From assembly GCA_947462335.1 (NCBI GenBank), contig OX381718.1:43896281-43960280 (forward strand): 64,000 nt of DNA, given 5' to 3'. The position numbers and the translations under genes are program-made. A model generated the notes under the pieces. It searched no databases. It was not told where the DNA came from and saw only the letters and a program-made list of their open reading frames with translations. Shown here one piece after another: positions 44,290-55,124 of the stretch (its first letter is position 1; every line of letters starts with the position of its first letter). The DNA comes from Harmothoe impar (Eukaryota; Annelida; Polychaeta; Phyllodocida; Polynoidae).

Positions 44290-44890
44290 CCCTAGAATCC
44301 TCCATCACATGAATCAGGTGATCCTGGACGCTAAGGATTACGAGTGGGACCAGGTGAGGGACTGGTCTGAGGAGACCCTCACAGGTATCGCCGAAGGTAT
44401 ATTCCGCTGGACTGACCCCCTCAATCCCCAATGGTCTGACCCTGGGATCGCAGCCCTCCGATCCGAGCTGTCTCGTTTCTTAACCGGTCGCCTATATCCT
44501 ACCATCGCCTCTGTCATGTTAGCTACTGAGCAAGCTACTGCTCGCACTACTGCACGAGCTGCTCGCTATGCGGCACTTGTACCCGGTGTTGCAGCGGCCA
44601 GCTATTCTGTGCCTGGTGCGAACCCTAACCCTGGACCCCTCAAGGCCCCCCAGCCCGGCGGTGGCAGGCCCAGACGCCGTGCTGTCTCTACCACCGGCCG
44701 CCAAGATGTTGTGTGTGAGGCTTTTAATTCAGCTGCTGGTTGCACCAAGGAGGACGGCCACCTTGTTGGTAATGTCTCACACGGCCACCACTGCAGCTGG
44801 TGCCGCTCGACCCTCCAGCTTCTACACACACACCCCTACACGTCGTGCAACATCAAGGGCAACTACAGGGGTAACACCTTTCGGTCTTAG
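44290..44890 (+). pseudogene. YR element 2 gag, C-terminal part
   Basis: Continues the same frame after LINE 2: RILHHMNQVILDAKDYEWDQ aligns with element 1 KIMDHFNQVIYDAKDFEWDQ. It ends with the Cys/His zinc-binding cluster and NIKGNYRG, then TAG. Removing 39338-44289 plus one copy of CCCT restores a continuous gag frame. Confidence 0.9.
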
Positions 44891-46889
44891 GCCGGTACCA
44901 CCCGGCCACCTCTCCCCCTTGGAGTTACCTGACTCGGACCGTCCCTGGACTCTCTCTACTGTGCCTACCACACAGTCCATTACACCTGTCCCTACTGACA
45001 GCACCTACATACGCTTCAGGTCACCTGCACCTACCAGCAGCCCTGTCTCGTCTACTACAGCAGCGTGTAGACCTAGTGATCTCCCAGCTGTACATACTCA
45101 CCCTGATGAGTCCATAGCAGACCCTGATCTAATTCTGGGGAATCTTCTCCCCCCGGGCCCTACACCCTACCAGTACGCCCCGGTAAAGGACACGTTTTGG
45201 CCTGTACTTAACACCCCCCAGTGGTCCAAGTTCCCAGTGTACGCCCAGTTGTATACCACAGTCAGGGCTGCCAAGCTTCCCAACCACCTCGGGGCCAGAG
45301 TCACAGTTCCCACAGCTCTACACCTGGACAGGTGGGACACTCTGTTGGCTAATTACCATGACCAGGAGCTCCTCCAGTACCTCAGGTATGGCTGGCCCCT
45401 GGGCTATACTGCCAGCGCCCCGCCACCACCCAACAGCTCCAACCACAACACAGCCACTGATTACTCAGGGCAAGTTCAGGACTATATTGACAAGGAGTTG
45501 GCCCTAGGCGGCCTACTTGGCCCCTTCTCAGCCCCTCCCTTCCTACCCTGGACCAACACGGCGCCTCTTATGACCACCCCTAAAAAGGACTCACACAACC
45601 GCACAGTGGTCATAGACCTATCTTTCCCAGATGGCAAGGGTGTCAACGGTGGAATTACAAAGCACTGCTTGGAGGGCAAACTCCGGCCCTACACCCTGCC
45701 CTCGGTGGAAGACCTCAGCACTAAAATCAAGATTCTAGGTCCCAGCTGCTACCTTTGGAAGGGCGACCTGTCACGTGCCTACCACCAGTGGCGGACCGAC
45801 CCTGAAGACCTCCCACTGTTAGGCATGAAGTTTAACAACCTCTACTATCTTGACCTCTGCCCGTCTTTCGGCGCTCGTCTCTCCTCGTCGGCATGCCAAC
45901 GCACCACAAATGCTGTGGTCTATTTGTTGGCCCGGAGCGGACACTGGTCACTATCATACTTAGATGACTTTGCCAGTGCAGCGGCCACACTACAAGAAGC
46001 ACAAGCATCATACCAAGCTTTCATTGACCTATGCTCTGACCTTGGTTTACAGCTCTCTCCCAAAAAATGCCAGCCACCCACACAGTGCATGGAGTGGCTC
46101 GGCTTCCGGTTCGACACCAAAGACATGACGCTGACAGTGCCTGACCCCAAGCTCCACGAGATAGAATCTGAGTGTGCACTCTGGAGCAAGAGAAAGTTCG
46201 CCGGCATCAAAGACATCCAGTCATTGGTGGGTCGAATAGTACACGTAGCAAAATGTATCCCCCCAGCCCGGAAGTTCATTTCTCGAATTCTACACACTCT
46301 CAAGTCAGCCCCCCAGTCTGGTACCACCTACATATCAGATGCGTTCAGGTTGGATGTATGCTGGTTTCACCAGTTTGCCAGGAGGTGTAATGGCATACAC
46401 TTCCTCGAGCCCCCACCCTTTGACGTCGTCATTGAGTGTGACTCTACACTCACTGGAGGAGGGGGCAACAGTTACACCAGGTACTATTCTCACCAGTACA
46501 CTCCTGCTCAGAAAGCAGCTTACCCCTTGATTGTACACCTGGAGGCCATAAACCTCGTGACTGCATACAGGTCCCTCCTTCCTCCAGGTACACAAGGTTA
46601 CAGCATACTCATCTTCACTGACAACATGGCTTCCAGCCATGCCCTACACACGGGGCGTGCTACTGACCCCATCCTTGCTACTTGCGCGAGACAGCTTTGG
46701 TTGGAGGCCGCCAAGCACGATCACAGGGTCACAATCAGACACAAGAGGGGTGAGGACATCCCCCTAGCGGATGCCCTCAGTCGTCAACATGTCCCTACAA
46801 AACGAGCCTATGCCTCCAGGGAGGTAGCTAGGAGAGGCCTACTTGAGGTCTCCCCCTGCTTCCCAGACCCCATGTTTGACCCCATTTGA
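44828..46889 (+). CDS. YR element 2 RT-RNase H
   Basis: Uninterrupted frame, +1 relative to gag, open from before 44568; the shared overlap with gag ends at 44890, so the true entry is probably in the last part of gag (boundary given here is approximate). RT motifs: KGDLSRAYHQ and YLDD (codons 45957-45968). RNase H motifs: ECDST, LEAINL, TDNMAS and ADALSRQ. It shares extensive identity with element 1 through most of RT-RNase H and has the residues missing there at 34425. The frame ends MFDPI-TGA at 46887-46889 and continues in frame into YR without another stop. Confidence 0.9.
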
Positions 46890-46892
46890 TCT
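46884..46892 (+). promoter_or_regulatory. in-frame UGA joining RT-RNase H to YR (element 2)
   Basis: CCC ATT TGA TCT; the ten codons after the TGA are open and lead straight into the recombinase frame. The position matches element 1. Confidence 0.6.
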
Positions 46893-47855
46893 GTTGTAGG
46901 TTCCCCACTTGGCTCACAGACTTTGCAGTCCTACAAGGCTGCCACAACCGATGCTACAAAGTGTAATACTGTGAGGCAAGCCTGTTACTACCTCACGTTT
47001 GCACTGTACTATGGGGTTGAGATACTTTCCCCCTCCATTCCAGATGCCGCAATGTACATTCAGTACCTGGCTAATTCGTTGTCGGCCCCTGGATCTCGTC
47101 GTAATTATCTCTCCGGTGCCAGAAAATGGATCCTGGCTCGGGGCGGTAATGACTCTGCATTCGCTGCACCGGAATGCACTGCTGTTTACAAAGGTGGACT
47201 TTTAACACGGCCTCACACACCAACACCAGCCCCTGCCCTCACACCTACTGACTTGACGGTCCTATGTGAATATCTAGATTCTATCCCGTACTCGTCCCCT
47301 ATTAAGGCGGCGCTGTGTGTTGGCTATTTCTCTTTCATCAGAGCCTCCAACCTTTTGTCACCAACAGTATCCCTATGGGCTGGCCCACACACACTTACCC
47401 GTGCAGACATTGCCACTGACCCTCTGGGACTCACAGTTGTGCTACACTCGTCCAAAACGATTCATGTTAACTCTACACCTGTGGCACTACGTCTCCCCAG
47501 AATACAGGGAGCCCCAGCCTGCCCTGCCTCAGCCTGGGACACTTACCAGTCTCAACTCCCAGCCTACCCACACTCGCCTGCTTTCCTCCTTTTCAGCGGT
47601 AAACCCTTGACACCATCTGTATTTAACACTGTGATTCGTGAAGCACTAGTGGCACTAGGGTGTCCCTACGGTCACTGTTTCTCTGGTCATTCACTCAGAC
47701 GAGGTGGGAGTCAGGCAGCCTGCTCTAGTGGTGCAGATAGACTAGACGTCACAGCCCATGGGACATGGTCCTCACCTGCTGGCATGAGACCCTATGTGCC
47801 TTCATCTCAGTCCACTCGGGTAGCTAGTTCACTAGCCACCCTATTTGCCTCTTAA
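46890..47855 (+). CDS. YR element 2 tyrosine recombinase
   Basis: The recombinase frame is open from the codon after the RT TGA; the usual homologous region starts at about 46923 (a TTG) and there is no early ATG, which strengthens the idea that it is made by read-through or by reinitiation at a non-ATG codon. Catalytic candidates: R in IRASNLL, K in SSKT, HSLRRGG, HGTW and RPYVP. It ends ATLFAS then TAA, as in element 1 (ATLFAS, TAG). Confidence 0.9.
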   Translation, partial: SVVGSPLGSQTLQSYKAATTDATKCNTVRQACYYLTFALYYGVEILSPSIPDAAMYIQYLANSLSAPGSRRNYLSGARKWILARGGNDSAFAAPECTAVYKGGLLTRPHTPTPAPALTPTDLTVLCEYLDSIPYSSPIKAALCVGYFSFIRASNLLSPTVSLWAGPHTLTRADIATDPLGLTVVLHSSKTIHVNSTPVALRLPRIQGAPACPASAWDTYQSQLPAYPHSPAFLLFSGKPLTPSVFNTVIREALVALGCPYGHCFSGHSLRRGGSQAACSSGADRLDVTAHGTWSSPAGMRPYVPSSQSTRVASSLATLFAS

Positions 47856-48141
47856 TCTGGACTAAGATTACACACAGATCTCATAGACTACTCAGGTTCA
47901 TATATTAAGGTTTCTAGTTGTCAAGGTTACCGGTACTATACATGGTTATCTCCATGGTTACCTACACTGTATTATCATGTACACATATACCATATATTAT
48001 ATTTCCTAAAACTCATAGGCCAACGTGTTAGGCCTCCTATTTTATTTCATATATATATCCTGTTCTACTACCGTATAACTATGTCTTTAATCAGGATTAA
48101 AGTTTCCAAAGTATTTCACACGCTTGTTTTGTAGTCATTAT
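47856..48141 (+). repeat. YR element 2 B1-like 3' segment
   Basis: Diverged relative of the element 1 B repeat, with CCATGGTTACC-type words, ATAGGCCAAC and the terminal GTCATTAT core. There is no second copy in the window. Confidence 0.8.
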
Positions 48142-48700
48142 ACAATGTAATGGCTTTAATACTTATCCAGCTAAACTGTATGCGATACCAGCACTACACA
48201 GTTCAGACAGTTAAGGATTTAATTTTTCCACAGATGTGGTATCTATTGTATACTTTTGCTGATATTTGCATTATTTTACACATTTCTGCAAGTTGAAATA
48301 CTTTATACAATATCTTGATGAAGTTTCTCTCACACATTCTTATTTTACTATGTTTTGATAGACAGGGGGCTTTATTTACCCCCCAAAATACAGTGTGTAC
48401 AAGAATTGTTACACAGAATGATATAGTGCTGCCACCATGTGGTAGAAATCTACAGATCATGTGCTGTAAATTTACAGCAACATTACTGTAAATACGATTT
48501 ACAGCACAGAAGTCGGTAAATATACAGCAAATAGTTCTGTATTTCCGTCTACAGCAAAATGTTCTGTAAATTTACAGTATATTGTGCTGTAAACTAACAG
48601 TAACTATTTACAGTGTATATAATGGGTAAGGTAATCACCTGCAAGTTTATGTTAGACTCTCACAGTTTTTCCAGAGAATAAATTCCCACTTGGTTTTTCT
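48142..48700. other. right arm of the split CACTG...CAGTG element and flank
   Basis: Contains repeated TTTACAGCA, TGTAAATTTACAG and CTGTAAAC words in both orientations at 48460-48615. No gene. Confidence 0.5.
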
Positions 48701-48826
48701 AATGATGCATCATGATGCATCATGAGTGTATTGAGTTACTCACCAGGGTAGCATTCATGCATCATGGCTACAAACAGTGATAAAGGGCATATGGCATTAA
48801 AGCACTATACAGCCCTTAACCAGTTA
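48701..48826 (+). mobile_element. double-hairpin MITE, copy 16 (right half)
   Basis: Partial: one hairpin arm pair, then AAAGCACTATACAGCCCTTAA. Confidence 0.55.
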
Positions 48827-49067
48827 ATGGAGTCCCAACGTGCGTACAGATCGGGACCAACAGGCGATAGGCAAATGACCAATGGGTGTGGAGGATCGTT
48901 TTTCTGTGCGTGGAGGGTGGTGATATCAATTGGCGGACAGGGTATATATAAGGGTGCTTAGAGCTTTCTTATCTCTCCTGGGGCTGCTGGGGTGGTTAAT
49001 ACCAAGGGTAGGGGAGATATAGCACAAATTAGACTGTCTGTGATATGGTTATAAATAACGGTGCTAT
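48827..49067. other. non-coding stretch
   Basis: No gene or repeat seen. Confidence 0.3.
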
Positions 49068-49282
49068 TCCTTAAAGGGCCGCATGGTGCTTTTGTGTGCT
49101 ATGATTCATGAATGCAGCCCTGGCGAGTAACTTGGCAGGACTGCATTAATGTATCATTCGGAATATCATGGGCTGTATCAGCTAGAGTTGGCAAGAAGCT
49201 TGAATACAACACTGGCAGCATTCATGCATCAAGATGACTAAGGCATTATATATTAAAGCAGTATGCGGCCCCTAAATGTTAG
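49068..49282 (+). mobile_element. double-hairpin MITE, copy 17
   Basis: Begins CCTTAAAGGGCCGCATGGTGC and ends AGCAGTATGCGGCCCCTAAA. First hairpin 49103-49158. Confidence 0.7.
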
Positions 49283-49536
49283 GCTAGAGTTTATAGCATG
49301 GATGTAATTGCGTCGTTTTTACTGGTTTAATAGGTGAATTAGCAAGACCAAGTGGAAATTAATTCACAGGAAAAACTGTGAGTCTGATATAAAAAAAAGT
49401 GCATGTGATTACCTAACCCATAGATCTATTCTCTATGGCAAGGGTATCTACACAAGTGATTACAACGCCTTTTATATCAGGAATGGTATGAGGCTACACA
49501 TAATTCCTATGATAACAACATTTACTACTACTTCAA

Positions 49537-49538
<2 letters not shown>

Positions 49539-49594
<56 letters not shown>
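49539..49594 (+). repeat. (TA)n microsatellite
   Basis: Uninterrupted TA run of about 56 bp. Confidence 0.95.
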
Positions 49595-49600
<6 letters not shown>

Positions 49601-49723
49601 AATTAATTAAGAGATCTCTGGGTTTTCATTCTAAGAACTTGTGAAAGGAAACATATGCCTACAAAACCACCAAAGAAGTCAGAACAACTTATGATGACAG
49701 AAAACGAGACCCAAAAACTCTAT

Positions 49724-49951
49724 TGAACCTTCAATTGCTGCACGGTGCATAAAGTACTGTCGTTGATTGTCATGATACAAGATACATTCATGTGCCATGC
49801 CGAGCCTCTGTGAGTGTATCAGCCTCGTAGGGTCGATGCGGGGCTTCAGTGAAGCCCTGGCCGTGGAGTGGTACACGTCAGGAGTCCATTCAACTATCAT
49901 GACAACCAAGGGTAGAGTGAATTTAAGCACTATGCGGCCCTTTAAGGGCTA
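49724..49951 (+). mobile_element. double-hairpin MITE, copy 18 (degraded)
   Basis: Right end GCACTATGCGGCCCTTTAAG. The left end (ACCTTCAATTGCTGCACGG) and hairpins are worn. Confidence 0.55.
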
Positions 49952-49957
49952 ATAACT

Positions 49958-50090
49958 AACTGCGCATGCGCATATCGTGCCCAGCCTCGTTATGGGCTGG
50001 TTCTGCTGGTGCTGCCCCCACGTGGCGGCCATTATCACTGCACCACAGCGACACACAGCGGCCACCGGCAGAATTAAACTTTAATAATTC
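49958..50090. promoter_or_regulatory. candidate promoter: NRF-1-, E-box- and YY1-like sites
   Basis: TGCGCATGCGCA (about 49967) is a perfect NRF-1-type palindrome. It is followed by CCCACGTGGCGGCCATTAT (about 50018), in which a CACGTG E-box overlaps the reverse complement of a YY1 core. The combination is common in animal housekeeping promoters. No exon nearby could be assigned. Confidence 0.45.
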
Positions 50091-50815
50091 GCTGCCCCAT
50101 TTTGTGGGTCTGTGGTTTCTGCTTTAATGAGAGACCCCCCCCCCCATCCCGACACACACAGCACTCTCATAGCAGAGTCAAATATGCACAGATTTAAAAC
50201 TCTGCCCAAACCTTTGGAAAGATATGGACTTTTTTCTGCACCCATATAGCATACAGAGTGTTGCTTTCCCTGGTGTCAGGAATTATGGTTCTTCAAAACA
50301 CAGAATACTGCACAACTATGTATGTTTCAATGTTGTTTAAATGAATAAAAATCAAATATTAAGTTTGTCAAATATATTAGGATTTTCATGAGGTTCGCAT
50401 ATATCACTCGGCTATCACACCTGCAGCGGAAATAAATGAGGGTTAAAATAACGTTTATGGGGTCTTATTTATAAAATGAGAAGAAGTAAAGACAGAATCT
50501 GCTGGTAGAATGACACAGACCACAAGTTCTCATGGCAACACCTTCAAGCATGTAGCGCCAGAACACTAAGAGTACTAACAATGGCGTCACAGTTCGACAG
50601 GCGGAGACTACGTTCAGATGAAACACACTTCGATCTGCTCAGAGAGTGAAACGGCACTCCCCCTGTTGGCAGCACACGTGCGGGTGACGCGACGCGGGAT
50701 GGGGCGTGAGTTGTGATTGTACAGGCCGCATGTGAGGCACCCATATGTAGCTTGTACCGGAGCTATCATAATTGATCAGGGATATTGGGGTGTTTTGCGT
50801 GTGTGCCTTTTTGGT
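50091..50815. other. non-coding stretch with a CpG patch
   Basis: A C run near 50140; CG-dense sequence at 50670-50710 including GCACACGTGCGGGTGACGCG. No coding frame is supported. Confidence 0.3.
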
Positions 50816-51022
50816 CCTTTAATGACGCATGGCGCTAAAATGTGACATGTGTCGTCATGATCCACTAATGCAGCCCTGGCAAGGAACTCGCCAGTGCTGC
50901 ATTGGTTCATCATGCTCACTATTCAGGAGTGTATCAATCCCACAGGGTTGGCACGATGCATTCATGCATCATGACAACCAACGGCATGATGCATTAATAC
51001 ATTATGCCATCCTTAAAGGGTC
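50816..51022 (+). mobile_element. double-hairpin MITE, copy 19
   Basis: Begins CCTTTAATGACGCATGGCGC and ends ACATTATGCCATCCTTAAAG. The first hairpin (50856-50913) is good; the second is shortened. Confidence 0.65.
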
Positions 51023-51208
51023 AGTGGGGTATCACTGGGGCTACCTTAATGTGTCGATACAAGCCAGGCTGGTAATGGCCACAGTTAAAACCCTCACGTG
51101 ATTCATTTTTGAATTCCGTTGGGCCAATATTATCACATGTTGCATGCATTGTTATAGGTGCCAATTGGTAAGATTTTGGAAAGGAAAATGTGTTATATGT
51201 CTCGATTT

Positions 51209-51358
51209 AAACCTTTAAGCACAGTACTTATAATGGGAAATGCTTTTGTCGTCGTGATGCATGAATGGAGCCCTGGCGAGTTACTGGTCTGTATTCATGT
51301 ATCGAAAACAGAAAGGGTATATAGTGCATTAATGTACTATGTAGCACATTAGGAGTTA
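51209..51358 (+). mobile_element. double-hairpin MITE, copy 20 (single hairpin)
   Basis: Only one hairpin (51255-51302) lies between eroded family ends. Confidence 0.55.
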
Positions 51359-52320
51359 AATTGAATGTGCCGTAGTTAGTGATACCCTTTGCAGTTAATA
51401 TTCCATGCGGGTGTGCTTATACCTGTCATTGAGAGATGATAGTATAGTGGCAGTAGATCCCGGTACAATATCTTTACTTGGCTAATGCCATGGGTAATAT
51501 TATTCTTGGACCGATTTGCTCTAAGAGATTTTCATTCAGATCTTCATTCAGATCCTTACATTCAACCCTTAATGCTGCTGTGTTATAGGATGGGAATGAT
51601 AAAATCGAACAGATACGATACAACAATTCATTAAAGTGCCTATTGAAATAAAGAAACATCCCAATTTATTGAACAGCGATGTAGTCATAACCAACCAAAA
51701 AATAAAAATAAAAGACTATAAAAATAAAAATATAAAAAACATAATGGAAGAGAAAGGGAGTTATTCCCCTGTATCCATCAGGAATATTGGCTGGAAATGA
51801 GAAGGGAATTGTGTCTGGTAGGAATCTATACGTCTCTTGTTTGGGCATGTGGCCTAAGTATGCCGAGTCAATACAGCATCCAGTGCACCCCACCTAGATG
51901 GTGGGTACATGGCGGCTTCGGCGGCTATAGTGTATAGACCCTGACTACATTCCCATACCATACTCTCCATTGTCAACCACACAATAGCATGCTAGTCACT
52001 TATTATTAGGGATTGGTCAGTTCTTATCAACAGTGGGGGCAGGGGGTGGATTTTCTTCTTTTTTTGGGGGGGGGGGATTATTCAATAGAAAATCCTGCCT
52101 GTTAGTACATAGGTAAAAGGAGGCGGCCACGATTGATTTGAACCAGGCTGTTAGGGGGAGGGGGCGGAATATTGGCATGCTCGTGTAAGAAATCCACCAC
52201 GCTCCCCCCTTTTACCCTGTTGTTAAGTAATTACCTCTCCCTTACTACGTAATCATAATGCATCAATTGGTTTCACTTTCGGTCTGAACATTACGTGCTG
52301 GTGTGTAAAGAATACGGTAT
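51359..52320. other. non-coding stretch
   Basis: G-rich run at 52062-52078. No gene recognised. Confidence 0.35.
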
Positions 52321-52779
52321 ATGTGTGCATCTTATGGCATGACATTCAGCTGTCAATATATCGCAATGCTATCATTTCTCAGTGGATTATCCAAATCTCA
52401 CTCTGATAACATTGTATACATATACAGATGCCGCCTTCCTTCGCTACAATTGCTGAACTGGCACAACCGCGTATTGCATTGTATGGCTGTTGCTTTTGAA
52501 CCAAGGGCTGGTACTATGGCTAGTGTACCAATATTTTCAATATGTCTATTACTACATCAAATAGAGCCCCTGGCATATTTTCTCTTTGGCCTGTGTCTCA
52601 GTGGTACAATATGGAATCTATATAAATTATTTGTCAGGTCATGTAATATGAGGCAAGATGGGAAAAGCTACTTTGGATTGGCTCAAACTGCCACAGTTGA
52701 CAGGGGGGACACTTTTAACATATTTGACCGATACTTTGGCCAATTCACAAAAAAAAATCAAAAAAAAATCTGAAGGTTT

Positions 52780-52840
52780 AGGATTCAGACATCAACAGAC
52801 GACCAAGGGTATAATAGAATAAAACACTATTGAGTCCTTA
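52780..52840 (+). mobile_element. double-hairpin MITE, copy 21a (right-end fragment)
   Basis: GACGACCAAGGGTATAATAG and AAACACTATTGAGTCCTTAA match a family right end. It directly abuts the next copy. Confidence 0.5.
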
Positions 52841-53078
52841 ACCTATAAAGGATGGCATGTCGTTAAAAGATACTTGTCATCATGATGCACCAATGCAGCC
52901 TCTGCGGATAACTCGCCTGGGCTGCTTTGGTGCATCATGACGACCCTGCTGGAGTGTATCAAACCAGTCATGATGCATGATTGCAGCAACAGTGAGCTAC
53001 TCGCCAGGGCTGCATTCATACATCATAACAACCATAGGCATGATGCATTATGGCATTATGCCGTCCTCAAAGGGTTAG
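52838..53078 (+). mobile_element. double-hairpin MITE, copy 21b
   Basis: Begins TTAACCTATAAAGGATGGCA and ends TTATGCCGTCCTCAAAGGGT. Both hairpins are clear (52880-52941 and 52968-53027). Confidence 0.75.
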
Positions 53079-54576
53079 AAGAATAACTTAGCCCCTACCC
53101 CCCTGTCCTGTTGATGCCTTCACTGTAGGGGGTTGCTTGTAGTAATTGTTCTGGGCTTTCAATTTTCCGGATCAGCAGTCAAGGCGGAGTGGTAGTCGGG
53201 GTAAGAAGGCAGTAGGCAAACAGCATCGTTTTCTACATGTCCTCCGGTCCGATCATGGATAGGCCAAAATAAATTGTGTTTCAGGTTATCCTACCTAATA
53301 TAATATGTCGCTAAACAGGACCAATCTAAGAGTAATTTCTTCAATGTAAAAAAGGATATTATTCAATCCATTTCTGAGTCAATTGATGGTCCATGAGAGA
53401 AGTTTCCGTCTGTGATATGAGACCGCAGTCCACAAGTCAATTTTCTGGGGACTTTGAGGTACAACGTTCTTTTCAAGTTCAAAAAGGAATAGGAAATTCC
53501 GACTTATCTAACCTAGATGTTCAGACCATGTGACCTGAAACACACATTTCCATGGCCCTAGCAGTCCATAGCAGTCTCTGTTGCATTGCATTACGACGGA
53601 CTGTAAACAGTCTGCATGGACACCAAATTGGCAATCTCTTTTGTCTATAGTAAGCTTAGCGGGAAAATCGCGGCCAGCTTGCATTCTGATATAGTTCCTG
53701 CACACAGCCGAAACGTGCGTGTTAGCTCAACCATGGGCATTGTGACCAAAACATCTGTGTTTCCATAGTCAGATATTGCTAGACTATAGGAAGAGTGTTG
53801 AACACCGCCAGATTCTCTTATGAACTGAGAATATGGGCATAATATAAGAAGGGTATAAGTAGTTGAAATGCCTGAATAGGGGAACAGTGTCCATAGCCAC
53901 ACTGTTAGCAGGCTGAGCAGTATAATTTACTACAGGCTTACAATATAAACTAAGGTATCAATGTACATGGGCAGTAGAATCTACTGTTGGTGTAGAGTAT
54001 AAAAAACATATTTTTGGTTTCACTTTTAACAGTGCAGGCCCATAGTTAGGCTGCCACTTCCTTTTTCAATTGTGTGATCATTTTCAAGATGGCGTTCTTA
54101 CTCTGTAACAGACATGTAGCCGAGTCCCATGGCGCCCCCTATTGGATGTAAAAGGCAACTACATGGCTAGTCATCCAATTACGAATGGTGACCCAGGGAT
54201 AACAGAAAGAACATCAGTCCCTAATGTAGTAATAAGGGGCCAGCTGGAATTATAGTCCTGCCCTACTTTCCTGGAAGCCTCCTCCTTCCCTATCTCTACC
54301 AGCGAGTTTTATATTGGTGGATTTATTGTTACAGTATTACTACAAAGGTCCTAATCTAACTGGGCCTCATGCCTGGACTGTAAATATGTATGTCAGCCGA
54401 ATTAGTACTACTAATGGTCCATTAAGAATGTGATTATACTTTTTTTGTGGTTTATATTGTTAGTAAGTTATCCTGAGAGGGTCACTCTGTAATAGTAGAG
54501 TTGGACATGTTGCTTTCACCAGAACTGTCCTGCTGTATTTGCCTGGTTTTCTGAAATCAGCAGGCGAAACCCAATA
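53079..54576. other. non-coding stretch
   Basis: Apart from the short repeat at 53970-54038, shared with 27957-28023, nothing is recognised. Confidence 0.35.
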
Positions 54577-54834
54577 GACCTTTAAAGACAGCATAGTGCT
54601 TGAATACATTATGCCCTTAGTGGACATGATGAATGAATACTGTCCTGGGGAGTAACTCGCCAGTGCTGTAATCAAGTGGCATGCTGATCCTACGGGGTTA
54701 ATATGCTCTCAAAGAGTCGCTATGATGCATGGATGCAACACAGGGGGTACACTTGCTAGGGTTGCATTCATGCGATATGCCTGCACGCAACGTCCATAGC
54801 ACATTAAAGCGGTATGCAGCCCCTAAAGGGCTAG
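54577..54834 (+). mobile_element. double-hairpin MITE, copy 22
   Basis: Begins ACCTTTAAAGACAGCATAGTGC and ends GCGGTATGCAGCCCCTAAAG. Both hairpins are present. Confidence 0.7.
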
Positions 54835-54917
54835 AGCCACCCATGCTGCAAACCACCCATGCAGACCACGTGATATTCCACGTGACATGTCTAGTAAGAA
54901 CACAGCACGGAAGTAGG

Positions 54918-55124
54918 ACTTAGCCCTTTCAGGATGGCATGATGCCTTAATGCATCATGTCCTTGGTCAAATACAAGCATCATGCCGACTCTATGGGGTT
55001 GAGACACTGCTGAAGGGTCGGCACTATACAGCAATACAGCACCGGGGAGTTACTCGCCGGGGCTGCATTGAAGCATCATGATAACAAATATCTTTTAGCG
55101 CTATGCCATCCTTAAATGGTTAAT
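54918..55124 (+). mobile_element. double-hairpin MITE, copy 23
   Basis: Begins CTTAGCCCTTTCAGGATGGC and ends GCTATGCCATCCTTAAATGG. It lacks most of hairpin 1. Confidence 0.7.

Larger units (their letters stand above)
38285..48141 (+). mobile_element. YR element 2: Ngaro-like retrotransposon, interrupted by LINE 2
   Basis: The second Ngaro-like copy, on the plus strand: an A1-like leader (38285-38480), gag (split), RT-RNase H, YR, then a B1-like segment (47856-48141). The leader matches element 1 at CGGGACGCT, ACCAGCGGA and CTTCCGCC. The B1-like tail shares ATAGGCCAAC, TCCTGTTCTAC, CAGGATTAAA and the terminal GTCATTAT. No A2-B2 follows, so it lacks the split-repeat tail. CATTAT lies at both ends (38285-38290 and 48136-48141). 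Without LINE 2 its length is about 4.9 kb. Confidence 0.85.
37926..48615. mobile_element. CACTG...CAGTG inverted-repeat element, split by YR element 2
   Basis: The left arm (37926-38284) begins CACTGTTAGAAG and contains GTAAATTTACAGCA words. The right arm (48142-48615) ends with TTTACAGCA-family words and ...TATTTACAGTG. The two arms are inverted relatives that bracket YR element 2 exactly, so they look like the halves of one pre-existing element. Internal inverted repeats are strong (for example CAGCAAAATGTGCTGG near 37957 and its reverse complement near 37982). TA flanks both ends. The superfamily is undecided: CACTA-like ends versus a TA target. Confidence 0.6.

Noticed and set aside
46887..46889. 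UGA as selenocysteine codon
   Set aside because: No SECIS-like structure was identified and tyrosine recombinases have no known selenocysteine role; read-through or reinitiation is simpler.
52321..52773. 150-codon ORF rich in Cys and hydrophobic residues
   Set aside because: No recognisable domain, no CpG or splice context, and it ends in an A-rich run. I could not support it as a gene.
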